A stretch of 64,000 nt of DNA from Vibrio methylphosphonaticus (GTDB lineage: Bacteria > Pseudomonadota > Gammaproteobacteria > Enterobacterales > Vibrionaceae). Positions within the stretch are counted from its first letter, which is position 1. Every line of letters starts with the position of its first letter. The notes beneath the pieces were generated by a model. The model worked only from the letters and a program-made list of their open reading frames with translations, was not told where the DNA came from and did not search any database. Position numbers and translations under genes: made by a program. The stretch is taken from contig NZ_JAMKMS010000023.1 of assembly GCF_023634655.1 (NCBI RefSeq), positions 1 to 64,000 of the forward strand, given 5' to 3'. This document shows, in pieces, positions 1-8,088 of this stretch.

Positions 1-223
1 AATGATTTTTGACTGTGTGACAGTAAGTAAACTTACTACCCTTAGGTCACGTGTTCATTGAAAACCATTTTACTTCCTAAGAAGTTGTTCATCCCTGCTA
101 AAAGCAGAAGTAAACATAATGATTATCATCAACAAGTGTCCACACAGATTGATATAGGTCTAAATTGTTAAAGAACATCTCTTCACTTGGTTGGCAATTT
201 GCTTTCCGTTTGAAGAGGCGGCT
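1..223 (-). other. rRNA operon 5' leader (transcribed leftwards)
   Basis: On the minus strand this stretch follows two strong promoters and contains an rrn-type boxA, so it reads as the untranslated leader in front of a 16S rRNA gene that lies beyond the left edge of the window. No 16S sequence itself is visible. No open reading frame with a ribosome-binding site is apparent. The assignment rests on the promoter-boxA architecture and on pyrimidine-rich leader sequence typical of Vibrio rrn operons. Confidence 0.75.
166..177 (-). promoter_or_regulatory. boxA antitermination element of rrn leader
   Basis: The minus strand reads TGTTCTTTAACA, matching the rrn boxA core TGYTCTTTAACA to which NusB/S10 bind. 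It sits about 50 bp downstream of P2. Confidence 0.75.
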
Positions 224-251
224 ATTCTAGCGAGATATTCTTCCGTGTCAA
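224..251 (-). promoter_or_regulatory. rrn P2-type promoter
   Basis: Minus-strand TTGACA (246-251) and TAGAAT (224-229) are separated by 16 bp. This is a second strong sigma-70 promoter about 150 bp downstream of P1, followed by GCCGCC. The tandem arrangement is the classical rrn layout. Confidence 0.75.
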
Positions 252-370
252 ACACTTTGTTGATTTATTTTCAATTTATTTAAAAACAAATCTTGAACTC
301 TCTTTTGGCTAGAAGCCTTACTGAATATTGCCTTGAACCCTTGTGGGCTCTGCCGTGTCAGTGAGGACGC

Positions 371-398
371 ATTATAGAGATCAGCATCACATTGGCAA
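371..398 (-). promoter_or_regulatory. rrn P1-type promoter
   Basis: Read on the minus strand, TTGCCA (393-398) and a perfect TATAAT (371-376) are separated by 16 bp. A GC-rich discriminator (GCGTCC) follows, as expected of stringently controlled rRNA promoters. It points away from cysH into the rrn leader. Confidence 0.75.
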
Positions 399-510
399 GC
401 GTTTTTTTGAATAAATTGCAAAAATACCCGTTATTTATTAAAAATCAGGCCAAAGGCTTATTTATCCCACTTTACCCTCAATTCAAATACAGGTTATCCA
501 CAGAGTTATT

Positions 511-538
511 AAAAAAGAGGGCTTTCGCCCTCTTTTTT
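511..538 (-). terminator. Rho-independent terminator after cysH
   Basis: The stem AGAGGGC/GCCCTCT with a GAAA-type loop is flanked by A and T runs on both sides, so it can work in both directions. It sits just after the cysH stop and before the rrn promoters. Confidence 0.85.
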
Positions 539-550
539 GCTTCTTAATAA

Positions 551-1324
551 TTAGATTCCCGAGCCATCTTGCTCGTCATCTTCTTCATGTAAGCCACATT
601 CTCGTTTTAGACCATTAAACCTGGTCTCTTCTTCTTTCATACCTGGTACCCACTTTTGAGTAGTGTGCGTATCTCCAATAGAGAGATAGCCTTCTTCCTT
701 TAGTGGGTGGTAGCTAAGTCCATGCGTGTGCAGATAGTCTTCAATCTGTTGATTAGACCAGTCGATGATAGGTAAAAATTTAAAGCGTCCATTTTGAATA
801 GCTAATACAGGCAAACTAGAACGACTCTCCGCTTGCTCACGTCTTAAGCCAGAAAACCACGTTTTAACGTCGAGATCTTCAAGTGCGCGCCTCATTGGTT
901 CTACTTTATTAATGAGGTTGTATTGTTTAATCCCCTCTATACCCTGTTCCCACAACTTACCGTATCTTGCTTCTTGCCAGTTAGGACTCAGCTTTGCACT
1001 ATATATATGTACATTGAGATCTAGCTGCTGAGTGAGCTGATCGATAAATCGATACGTTTCAGGAAACAAGTATCCTGTATCCGTAAGTATTACGGGGACA
1101 TCATTTCTAGCTTGGCTCACTAAATGAAGCATCACCGCGGCTTGAATACCAAAACTAGAGCTAAGCACATGCTGCCCAGGCAAGTGCTCAAAAGCCCAAG
1201 CGATACGTTGCTCTGCACTTAATGACTCCAAATATCCATTCAGTTCCGCTAACTTAAGAATTTGCTCGGTCTTTGTTAGGGACAATAATGTCTCTAATTT
1301 ATAGCCCTCTTCAAATTTAAGCAT
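551..1324 (-). CDS. cysH: Phosphoadenylyl-sulfate (PAPS) reductase CysH
   Basis: Thioredoxin- or glutaredoxin-dependent reduction of PAPS to sulfite and PAP in the cytoplasm. The 257-aa protein shows the PP-loop-like SSSFGIQAAVMLH segment near residues 56-68, the TDTGYLFPET motif, and the C-terminal KRECGLHE motif carrying the catalytic cysteine. It lacks the extra cysteine pairs of iron-sulfur APS reductases, so PAPS is the expected substrate. The start overlaps the cysI stop by 8 nt, and the order cysJ-cysI-cysH indicates one assimilatory sulfate reduction operon ending in a strong terminator. The APS kinase needed to supply PAPS is encoded at 45622. Confidence 0.95.
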   Translation of the reverse strand: MLKFEEGYKLETLLSLTKTEQILKLAELNGYLESLSAEQRIAWAFEHLPGQHVLSSSFGIQAAVMLHLVSQARNDVPVILTDTGYLFPETYRFIDQLTQQLDLNVHIYSAKLSPNWQEARYGKLWEQGIEGIKQYNLINKVEPMRRALEDLDVKTWFSGLRREQAESRSSLPVLAIQNGRFKFLPIIDWSNQQIEDYLHTHGLSYHPLKEEGYLSIGDTHTTQKWVPGMKEEETRFNGLKRECGLHEEDDEQDGSGI

Positions 1325-3032
1325 AGAAATCCCTCTTTGATACTTTGACTTCTTCGATTACGCCAACTCTTATGACAAAGTCACCAAATGCTTCCTTGGG
1401 GTTTCGTTTTTGAGCCCACTCTCCAATTAAGCTATCCAGCTCCTGCAAAATTTGCTTATCGGTAATATTCTCTTTATACATCTTAGGTACTCGGGTCCCT
1501 GCTTTATTCCCTCCTAAATGAAGGTTATAACGACCAGGTGCTTTACCTACTAAGCCAACTTCCGCCAGCATTGCTCTTCCACACCCATTAGGACAACCTG
1601 TAATACGTAAGATGATACTTTCTTCTTTAGGTAGTTGATGCTTTGCTAATAGCTCTTCGACTTCAGTAACAAAAGAGGGAAGAAAACGCTCCGCTTCCGC
1701 CATTGCCAAAGGACAAGTAGGAAATGCTACACATGCCATTGAATCTTTACGCTGCTCACTTACCAAATCATCCATTAAGCCATGTGCACGCGCTATCTTT
1801 TCAACTTTGTCTTTCTGCGCCTTACTTACCCCTGCCACAATTAAGTTCTGATTTGCCGTCATTCTGAAATCACCTTTGTGCATCTTGGCAATTTCAGCGA
1901 CGCCAGTCTTCAATGGTTTTCCTGGGTAATCGAGCAAGCGACCATTTTCTATAAATAAAGCTAAATGGTATTTTCCGTCTATTCCTTCAGCCCATCCAAT
2001 ACGATCACCACGCTCGGTGAATTCATACGGTCGACTCGGAGCGAAAGTGATACCTGCTCGCTTTTCTACTTCAGCTTTAAATACATCTATCCCTACACGG
2101 TCTAACGTATACTTGGTTTTCGCATTTTTACGGTTAGAACGGTTGCCCCAGTCACGTTGAGTTGTCACAACCGCGGCTGCAACATCCAGTGTATTCGCCA
2201 GTGGTACAAAACCAAAGTCATCAGCGCGTCGTGGGTACGTCGATAGGTCTCCATGTGTCATAGCCAAACCACCACCGACTAAAACATTAAATCCAACGAG
2301 CTTGCCAGCTTCCGCGATGGCGACAAAGTTTAAGTCATTCGCGTGGACATCCACATCATTTTGCGGAGGGATCACAACGGTTGTTTTGAACTTTCTTGGT
2401 AAATAGTTACTTCCAAGGATGGGTTCTTCTTCTGTTGTTTCAACCTTCTCACCATCTAACCAAATTTCTGCATATGCACGAGTTTTAGGTAATAGATGTT
2501 CACTGATTTTTTTTGCCCACTCGTAGGCCTCTTGATGAAGCTCCGATTCAATAGGATTAGTTGTACACAATACATTACGGTTAACATCACCAGCCGTTGC
2601 TATAGAATCAATACCAATACTATTTAACGTCTGGTGCATCAGTTTAATATTAGGCTTCAATACGCCATGAAATTGAAACGTTTGACGAGTCGTCAAACGA
2701 ATACTACCGTAGAGACTATGATCTGAAGCAAACTTGTCGATCGCTAACCATTGCTTAGGAGAAATGATCCCTCCAGGCATGCGCGCTCGTAACATGACAT
2801 TATGTAACGGCTCTAACTTTTGCTTAGTGCGTTCATTTCGAATATCACGGTCGTCTTGCTGATACATACCGTGAAAGCGAATTAATTGAAAGTTGTCAGC
2901 GGTAAACCCACCGGTGATTTGATCGCTTAAGTCTGATTCAATCGTACCACGCAGGTGATTACTCTCTCGCTTCAAGCGTTCGTTATCAGCTAATGGGCCC
3001 AACACTTGGCCTAAGACTTCTTGTTTGCTCAT
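1317..3032 (-). CDS. cysI: Sulfite reductase hemoprotein beta subunit CysI
   Basis: Reduces sulfite to sulfide with six electrons delivered by CysJ. The 571-aa length is that of the family. Both siroheme/4Fe-4S cysteine motifs are visible towards the C-terminus: CVAFPTCPLAMAEAE and RITGCPNGCGR. Paired ferredoxin-like/nitrite-sulfite reductase domains occupy the rest. The start MSKQEVLGQ directly follows, and shares a base with, the cysJ stop, so translation is probably coupled. Siroheme synthesis is supported by cobA at 50494. Confidence 0.97.
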   Translation of the reverse strand: MSKQEVLGQVLGPLADNERLKRESNHLRGTIESDLSDQITGGFTADNFQLIRFHGMYQQDDRDIRNERTKQKLEPLHNVMLRARMPGGIISPKQWLAIDKFASDHSLYGSIRLTTRQTFQFHGVLKPNIKLMHQTLNSIGIDSIATAGDVNRNVLCTTNPIESELHQEAYEWAKKISEHLLPKTRAYAEIWLDGEKVETTEEEPILGSNYLPRKFKTTVVIPPQNDVDVHANDLNFVAIAEAGKLVGFNVLVGGGLAMTHGDLSTYPRRADDFGFVPLANTLDVAAAVVTTQRDWGNRSNRKNAKTKYTLDRVGIDVFKAEVEKRAGITFAPSRPYEFTERGDRIGWAEGIDGKYHLALFIENGRLLDYPGKPLKTGVAEIAKMHKGDFRMTANQNLIVAGVSKAQKDKVEKIARAHGLMDDLVSEQRKDSMACVAFPTCPLAMAEAERFLPSFVTEVEELLAKHQLPKEESIILRITGCPNGCGRAMLAEVGLVGKAPGRYNLHLGGNKAGTRVPKMYKENITDKQILQELDSLIGEWAQKRNPKEAFGDFVIRVGVIEEVKVSKRDFYA

Positions 3033-4864
3033 TAGTACACATCCTTTTGATAACGTTTTGCTTTTCTTAACTCGTTTATGTATTCCTCTGCATCAGCTAG
3101 ATCTTTACCGCCATATTGCTTCGCAATCTCAACCAATGCCGAATTCACATCTTTTGCCATATGCGTTGCATCACCACACACATAGATATGTGCTCCTTCC
3201 TGCAACCATTGCCAAACTTGTTCGCCTTGTTCTAACAGACGATGCTGAACGTATACTTTCTCATGCTGATCACGACTAAACGCAACATCTAAGCGATCTA
3301 GTACGCCCGACTTAAGGTACTTTTGCCACTCAACTTGGTATAAGAAGTCTTGCGTAAACGTTCTATCACCAAAGAACAACCAGTTCTTACCTTTCGCGTC
3401 TCTATTTTCACGCTCTTGAATAAAACTTCGGAAAGGAGCAATACCCGTTCCTGGTCCCACCATGATAATAGGTGTGTCATCATTGTCAGGAAGTTTGAAT
3501 TGCTTGTTGTGCTCAACGAAGACTTTAACCTCTTCTCCTTCCTCTAGCCCTTTCGCCAAATGGTAAGAAGCCCCGCCGTATCGTGTTTCATCGCCTTTGT
3601 CATACTCGACCAACGCCACAGTCAGGTGAACTTCTTCATCCACTTCTGATTGGCTCGATGCTATGGAGTATAAACGTGGTGTCAGGCGACGTAGTAAAGA
3701 CAGCAGTGATGCGGCATCGAGTTTCGTCTTCTTCTCTTTGAGTACATCAATGACTTGGGTTTCCGCGGAGTACTCTCTTAGCAGCTCTTTACTCTCCACT
3801 AATTTCAGCAGCTTTTTGCTTCCTGATAATTCGGCATATTTAGTCACGAGTTGCGGGTTGGACGCTGTCACTTCATAGTTTTTAATTAACGCGGTGCGTA
3901 AAGAGATATTTTCACCATCCACATCTACGCTTTCAATCCCAGAGAGGTTGGTCTGAGCGAGGATCGCATCCACTAACTCACTGCTATTTTCAAACCAAAC
4001 GCCAAGTGCATCACCTGCTTGATAGGTCAATCCAGAGTTTTCTAAATCAATTTCAATATGGCGTACATCTTTACCAGAATCACGACCTGTTATTTTTTGG
4101 CTTGTTAACAACGTAGCTGTATAAGGGTTTTGCTTAGTATACGATGCCGTTGAACCCGCAGTGGCTACCGGTAACGTCACTACATCTGCAGGTTGAGATG
4201 ACAAGTCATCTTTGATCACTTCAAGAGCCTTCAAGCGCCATTCTGCCGCTGAAGCATCGTAGTCAACATCGCAGTCAAGCCTTTCAATAAATGGCGTAGC
4301 CCCCTGCTTTGTTAAGAATGCATCAAAGTCCTTACCTGTTTGGCAAAAGAACTCGTAGCTCGAGTCACCTAACCCAATCACGCCAAATTTTAAATTAGTG
4401 AGCTTAGGTGCTTTTTTGGACTGTAGAAATTCATGTAATTCAATCGCATTGTCTGGCGCCTCACCTTCACCATTCGTCGACGCAACAAAAATAACGTGGG
4501 TTTCTTTCGCTAAGTTTTTCCCTTTATAGTCACTTGCATCGAATAACTGAGCAGCAATACCGTGAGCAGAAGCTTCTTGTTCGAGCGCTTCAGCAACACC
4601 TTTAGCATTGCCAGTTTGAGAGGCATAAATAATTGTCAGTTTACCCGCAGGGGCAGCAGATACAGCAGAGGTCACGGCACTGGCTACTGGAGTCAGTTGC
4701 GCTGAGTTTTGTGATTGACTTAATCCCCAAAAATACCCACTTACCCAGGCTAATTGGTTAGAAGACAAAGCGGTTGATGCTTGCTGAAGTTGAGATAACT
4801 GCTGATCATTAATAGGAGCAGCTAAACCCGGTAATTCTTGTTGTGTATTTCCATTTGATGACAT
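3032..4864 (-). CDS. cysJ: Sulfite reductase flavoprotein alpha subunit CysJ
   Basis: NADPH-dependent flavoprotein that passes electrons through FAD and FMN to CysI. The 610-aa product has an N-terminal flavodoxin domain (IIYASQTGNAKGVAEALE, then GLGDSSYEFFCQTG). An FAD-binding domain (RLYSIASS) follows, then a C-terminal NADP-binding domain (MVGPGTGIAPFRSF, YVCGDATHMAKDV) ending in the typical KRYQKDVY. I prefer the ATG at 4864, which has AGGGA upstream, over an in-frame ATG seven codons earlier. It is the first gene of cysJIH. Confidence 0.96.
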   Translation of the reverse strand: MSSNGNTQQELPGLAAPINDQQLSQLQQASTALSSNQLAWVSGYFWGLSQSQNSAQLTPVASAVTSAVSAAPAGKLTIIYASQTGNAKGVAEALEQEASAHGIAAQLFDASDYKGKNLAKETHVIFVASTNGEGEAPDNAIELHEFLQSKKAPKLTNLKFGVIGLGDSSYEFFCQTGKDFDAFLTKQGATPFIERLDCDVDYDASAAEWRLKALEVIKDDLSSQPADVVTLPVATAGSTASYTKQNPYTATLLTSQKITGRDSGKDVRHIEIDLENSGLTYQAGDALGVWFENSSELVDAILAQTNLSGIESVDVDGENISLRTALIKNYEVTASNPQLVTKYAELSGSKKLLKLVESKELLREYSAETQVIDVLKEKKTKLDAASLLSLLRRLTPRLYSIASSQSEVDEEVHLTVALVEYDKGDETRYGGASYHLAKGLEEGEEVKVFVEHNKQFKLPDNDDTPIIMVGPGTGIAPFRSFIQERENRDAKGKNWLFFGDRTFTQDFLYQVEWQKYLKSGVLDRLDVAFSRDQHEKVYVQHRLLEQGEQVWQWLQEGAHIYVCGDATHMAKDVNSALVEIAKQYGGKDLADAEEYINELRKAKRYQKDVY

Positions 4865-4982
4865 AGTCACGACATCCCTAATCATTGCGTGACGATAGAT
4901 TAACCAACCATTTTAATAACAAGAAAGAATAGATATGAATGTTTTATAACTTTTTGGAAGAAAGGAATAGTTCAAGGACTCG

Positions 4983-5213
4983 TTATTTAGCCTCAATACG
5001 AACCTGAGAAAAGCCTACTGCAAGGGCTGATTTGGACGCTTTATCAAGGTCAACATACTGGCATTCTGCACCATGAATGTCGGTTAACATGAGGAACCCC
5101 CCTTGCTTATGACGAAATTCGACTACCCACCCCCCATCCAATTCAGATGGTTCGATAATCGCTTCCGCCAACAAGTCCTGATGATAAAGGTGCTTCAATT
5201 CGGTTATTGTCAT
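4983..5213 (-). CDS. Small hypothetical protein
   Basis: A 76-aa soluble, acidic protein that I do not recognise (starts MTITELKHLYHQDLL). The ATG at 5213 is chosen because AGGGAG lies five bases upstream, whereas the in-frame GTG two codons earlier abuts the same Shine-Dalgarno sequence. It has no membrane segment or obvious motif; the mixed pattern suggests a small alpha/beta fold. It lies alone between cysJ and pspG on the same strand. Confidence 0.7.
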   Translation of the reverse strand: MTITELKHLYHQDLLAEAIIEPSELDGGWVVEFRHKQGGFLMLTDIHGAECQYVDLDKASKSALAVGFSQVRIEAK

Positions 5214-5313
5214 AATCACTCCCTAAGTGCACTGCTCGCCCTATCTACGTAGGTTGATTAGTATAACTATAGCAAGTAGCAGCGTGTTCGCCCGTTTAGT
5301 TATTACGAATATG

Positions 5314-5523
5314 CTATTCCTCACGCGCGATGAAGCGATGATAAACCCATAGAGCAATCACAAAAGCAACAATCCAAGGAAGTAACTGAATAACCACACC
5401 CATCATCCCTAACACAAACATCACAGCAAAAGAGGCCACAATGGCTAAAGTAACGGTAACAAACGTCACGCCAGTCATGACCAACATGCCAATAAATACC
5501 ACAAGAAAAATCAGTTCAAACAT
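5314..5523 (-). CDS. pspG: Phage shock protein G
   Basis: Small inner-membrane protein of the Psp envelope-stress response. The 69-aa product begins MFELIFLVVF, contains two long hydrophobic stretches, and has the LLPW segment found in PspG (compare the E. coli N-terminus MLELLFVIGF). As in enterobacteria it is a neighbour of dusA. The start has GAGGAGGC just upstream. A possible sigma-54 promoter lies about 105 bp upstream, fitting PspF control of the family. It is shorter than E. coli PspG and lacks that protein's C-terminal basic tail. Confidence 0.85.
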   Translation of the reverse strand: MFELIFLVVFIGMLVMTGVTFVTVTLAIVASFAVMFVLGMMGVVIQLLPWIVAFVIALWVYHRFIAREE

Positions 5524-5628
5524 ATTGCCTCCTCGGCACTAACGAAACAACAAAGTACACAGTAACTCAAACCAAGATGCATCGATTCGACAATTGGTAA
5601 TAATCATTGCGCTACTAGATAAGTTATT

Positions 5629-5644
5629 AGCACAAACCATTCCA
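5629..5644 (-). promoter_or_regulatory. Possible sigma-54 promoter of pspG
   Basis: The minus strand reads TGGAATGGTTTGTGCT. The GG and GC dinucleotides have the exact -24/-12 spacing of TGGCACG-N4-TTGC, though the -24 box is weak. PspG genes are known to be sigma-54/PspF-dependent, which makes this the likely promoter. Confidence 0.4.
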
Positions 5645-5679
5645 GCTTTTATGTTATTGATTTATAAGCACCTATAAAA

Positions 5680-5718
5680 CAAAAAACTCCAGACCGCCTC
5701 AAGGACAGCTGGAGTTGG
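5680..5718 (-). terminator. Rho-independent terminator after dusA
   Basis: Arms AACTCCAG (5685-5692) and CTGGAGTT (5709-5716), followed on the minus strand by a T run. It separates dusA from pspG. Confidence 0.75.
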
Positions 5719-5744
5719 TATTTTTTACCATCATATTGGCAAAT

Positions 5745-6746
5745 TTAAACGTCGAGTTCTTTTGGAATCTTAGTCAATGCAGTTTGAATCACTTCAACAC
5801 CAGCGCCTTTCTTATGGGCGTTTTCACTAATATACCGACGCCACTGCCTGCCACCGGGCATTGCTTGGAATAAGCCAATCATATGTCGGCTGATATGACC
5901 TAGATTAGAACCATTAGCAAGTTGCTTTTCAATGTAAGGATACATCTCTTCGACAACTTGACTACGCTTTTTCACGGGCGTGTCTAAACCAAAGATCTTC
6001 TGGTCGACTTTAGCGAGTAAATACGGGTTTTGATACGCCTCTCTACCGATCATCACGCCATCAAGGTGTGCTAAGTGCTCTATAGTCTCATCCAATGTTT
6101 TAACGCCACCATTTACTCCAATTTGTAAATGTGGAAAGTCTTTTTTAATTTGATAAGCTCGAGGGTAATCTAGCGGTGGGATCTCACGGTTCTCTTTTGG
6201 ACTTAAACCACTCAACCACGCCTTACGAGCATGTATCGTAAAGTCTTGACAACCACCTTGCTCAGAAACGACAGACACAAAGCGCGTCAGAAACTCATAG
6301 GAATCTTGATCATCAATGCCTATGCGTGTTTTTACCGTAACCGGAATCGACACCACGGCTTTCATTGCTGAAATACACTCAGCAACGAGCTCTGGTTCTC
6401 CCATGAGGCAAGCACCAAAACGACCGTTCTGCACTCTATCTGATGGACAACCAACATTAAGGTTAATCTCATCATAACCTCGCTCTTGGGCAAGCTTGGC
6501 GCAAGTCGCCAAATCGGTTGGATTTGAGCCACCTAACTGCAACGCGACTGGATGCTCTTCTTCGCTATAAGTTAAGAAGTCCCCTTTGCCATGAATAATG
6601 GCACCTGTTGTGATCATCTCGGTATACAGCAAAGCTTGCGAAGAAAGCAAACGATGGAAATAACGACAGTGCCTATCCGTCCAATCGAGCATGGGTGCAA
6701 TTGAAAGGCGAGCTGCGCTGTAATTACTAGGGTTTTCAGGTGTCAT
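5745..6746 (-). CDS. dusA: tRNA-dihydrouridine synthase A, 5' end supplied by the prophage
   Basis: FMN-dependent reduction of uridines in the tRNA D-loop. The 333-aa product has family length and shows APMLDWTDRHCR at the N-terminus, the catalytic-cysteine motif NLNVGCPSDRVQNG, and GVNGGVK/IGREAYQNP of the TIM barrel. The first 15 or so codons (MTPENPSNYSAARLS) lie on the prophage side of the attachment core, so integration rebuilt a functional gene with a phage-borne start and promoter. The original start region is at 20953-21033. A LexA box lies 25 bp upstream of this start, so dusA may now be damage-responsive. Confidence 0.95.
   Translation of the reverse strand: MTPENPSNYSAARLSIAPMLDWTDRHCRYFHRLLSSQALLYTEMITTGAIIHGKGDFLTYSEEEHPVALQLGGSNPTDLATCAKLAQERGYDEINLNVGCPSDRVQNGRFGACLMGEPELVAECISAMKAVVSIPVTVKTRIGIDDQDSYEFLTRFVSVVSEQGGCQDFTIHARKAWLSGLSPKENREIPPLDYPRAYQIKKDFPHLQIGVNGGVKTLDETIEHLAHLDGVMIGREAYQNPYLLAKVDQKIFGLDTPVKKRSQVVEEMYPYIEKQLANGSNLGHISRHMIGLFQAMPGGRQWRRYISENAHKKGAGVEVIQTALTKIPKELDV
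6679..6701. repeat. attL, 23-bp attachment core in dusA
   Basis: Identical over 23 bp to 20963-20985 and encodes dusA residues IAPMLDWT on the minus strand. Similarity continues imperfectly beyond the core (GAAAG). DusA is a known integration target for phages with this integrase type. Confidence 0.9.
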
Positions 6747-6770
6747 AACGGTTTACTCTACATTTACATA

Positions 6771-6786
6771 CTGTATATACATACAG
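6771..6786. promoter_or_regulatory. LexA (SOS) box between dusA and the integrase gene
   Basis: CTGTATATACATACAG is a perfect CTG-N10-CAG palindrome-type LexA site. It lies on the prophage side of attL, 25 bp from the dusA start and 70 bp from the integrase start. A possible integrase -10 element, TAGAAT (6795-6800), follows, so the box would overlap its -35 region. DNA damage would be expected to derepress the integrase and possibly dusA. Confidence 0.8.
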
Positions 6787-6819
6787 CAATTTGCTAGAAT
6801 TGCCCCTAAATTACCCTAT

Positions 6820-6840
6820 CAGTACGGATATAGTACGTAT
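6820..6840 (+). repeat. Left copy of a 21-bp repeat near the prophage ends
   Basis: CAGTACG, three variable bases (GAT), then ATAGTACGTAT. A copy differing at two positions lies at 20907-20927, just inside the other end and in the same orientation. This is a good candidate for an arm-type integrase or excisionase binding site, or an operator; the role is inferred. Confidence 0.6.
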
Positions 6841-6855
6841 CGAGGAGTAGGACGA

Positions 6856-7926
6856 ATGGCATCATTCAGCATTAAAAAACGCACACTGAAAAACGGTGAA
6901 TCTCGCTTTACAGTAGACGTTGTGGTTAAAAAGAATTCGGCGATTATACACAGAGAATCAAAAACATTCAGGAAAAAAGAATACGCCCGAACCCATGCTT
7001 TGAAAAGGGTTCGTGAGCTAGAAAATCCGTACTCAGAGCAGCAAAAATCCGTACCGATATACGTACTGCTTGATCAGTTTATGGAAGAGTCTGATTTATG
7101 GGATAAAACTGGCAGAACCAAGCAATATGTGATCAAGATGCTCCGCGATTGCGACATAGGTAATGTTGAAACTGACCAACTCAAAACCAGTGATTTAATT
7201 CAGCACTGTAAACACCGCAAAGCAGCTGGTGCAGGTGGCGCGACTATCTATCATGACGTGGCTTACTTGCGTTCTGTTATGAAAAAGGCAAAACCCGTAT
7301 TCAATATCCGCGCTAACTTTCAAATTTTTGAGGAGGCCGTCCCCGTTCTCTCCGATATGGGGCTGATATGTAAAAGCCAGAAACGAACAAGGCGCCCAAC
7401 CAGTGAAGAACTTGCCGATTTACGTATCGGTTTAGAAGAAAGGCAAAACACCCGCGCGAACGGCCAGATTCGAATCCCTTTCATCGACATACTGGACTTC
7501 AGTATTCTAACTTGTATGCGGATTGGTGAAGTGTGTGCACTTCGTTGGGAGGATATAAACGAAGAACATCGCACCGTGTGGGTACGCGATCGTAAAGACC
7601 CACGCAAGAAACAAGGCAATCATATGATTGTGCCGCTGTTGGCTGAATCGTTTGATATTGCTATGCGTCAACCTAAGCACGGCGAACTAATTTTTCCGTA
7701 CAATTCTAGGAGCGTGACGGCAGGGTTTCAGCGCGTTAGGAACAGTTTAGGCATTGAGGATTTACGCTATCACGATTTAAGGCGTGAGGGTGCCAGTAGG
7801 CTATTTGAAAAAGGCTACTCTATTGAAGAAGTAGCTCAGGTGACTGGCCATCGGAATTTGAATATTTTATGGCAAGTTTATACGCAGTTGTTTCCGCATA
7901 AGTTGCACAACAAACTGAACTCTTAA
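6856..7926 (+). CDS. Prophage tyrosine-family integrase (dusA-specific)
   Basis: Site-specific recombinase for integration and excision. The 356-aa protein has an N-terminal arm-binding region, a core-binding domain (about residues 75-165) and a C-terminal catalytic domain. The catalytic residues are the Arg in TCMRIGEVCALRW, YHDLRREG (HxxR), TGHRN and the Tyr in ILWQVYTQL. GAGGAG lies seven bases before the ATG. It is divergent from dusA across the LexA box and its gene lies at the attL end, typical of dusA-integrating elements. A degraded relative is seen at 21131. Confidence 0.93.
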   Translation: MASFSIKKRTLKNGESRFTVDVVVKKNSAIIHRESKTFRKKEYARTHALKRVRELENPYSEQQKSVPIYVLLDQFMEESDLWDKTGRTKQYVIKMLRDCDIGNVETDQLKTSDLIQHCKHRKAAGAGGATIYHDVAYLRSVMKKAKPVFNIRANFQIFEEAVPVLSDMGLICKSQKRTRRPTSEELADLRIGLEERQNTRANGQIRIPFIDILDFSILTCMRIGEVCALRWEDINEEHRTVWVRDRKDPRKKQGNHMIVPLLAESFDIAMRQPKHGELIFPYNSRSVTAGFQRVRNSLGIEDLRYHDLRREGASRLFEKGYSIEEVAQVTGHRNLNILWQVYTQLFPHKLHNKLNS

Positions 7927-8088
7927 AGAGTTCTACTGAGGTTTTAGTCCTACCGCAAGCACCGAACACAACATGAGAGTCCACTAAGGTTGTTACAAGT
8001 CAAAGTTTGCAAATGATTACGTAGATTATCTATTGAACCTTGATATATTGTTTAAAAGCATGGATTTGCATATGAATTAGGCTATAAA

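Noticed and set aside
110..140. Fur-box-like ATAATGATTATCAT in the rrn leader
   Set aside because: It lies inside the transcribed leader downstream of both promoters and matches only partly; more likely chance in AT-rich sequence.
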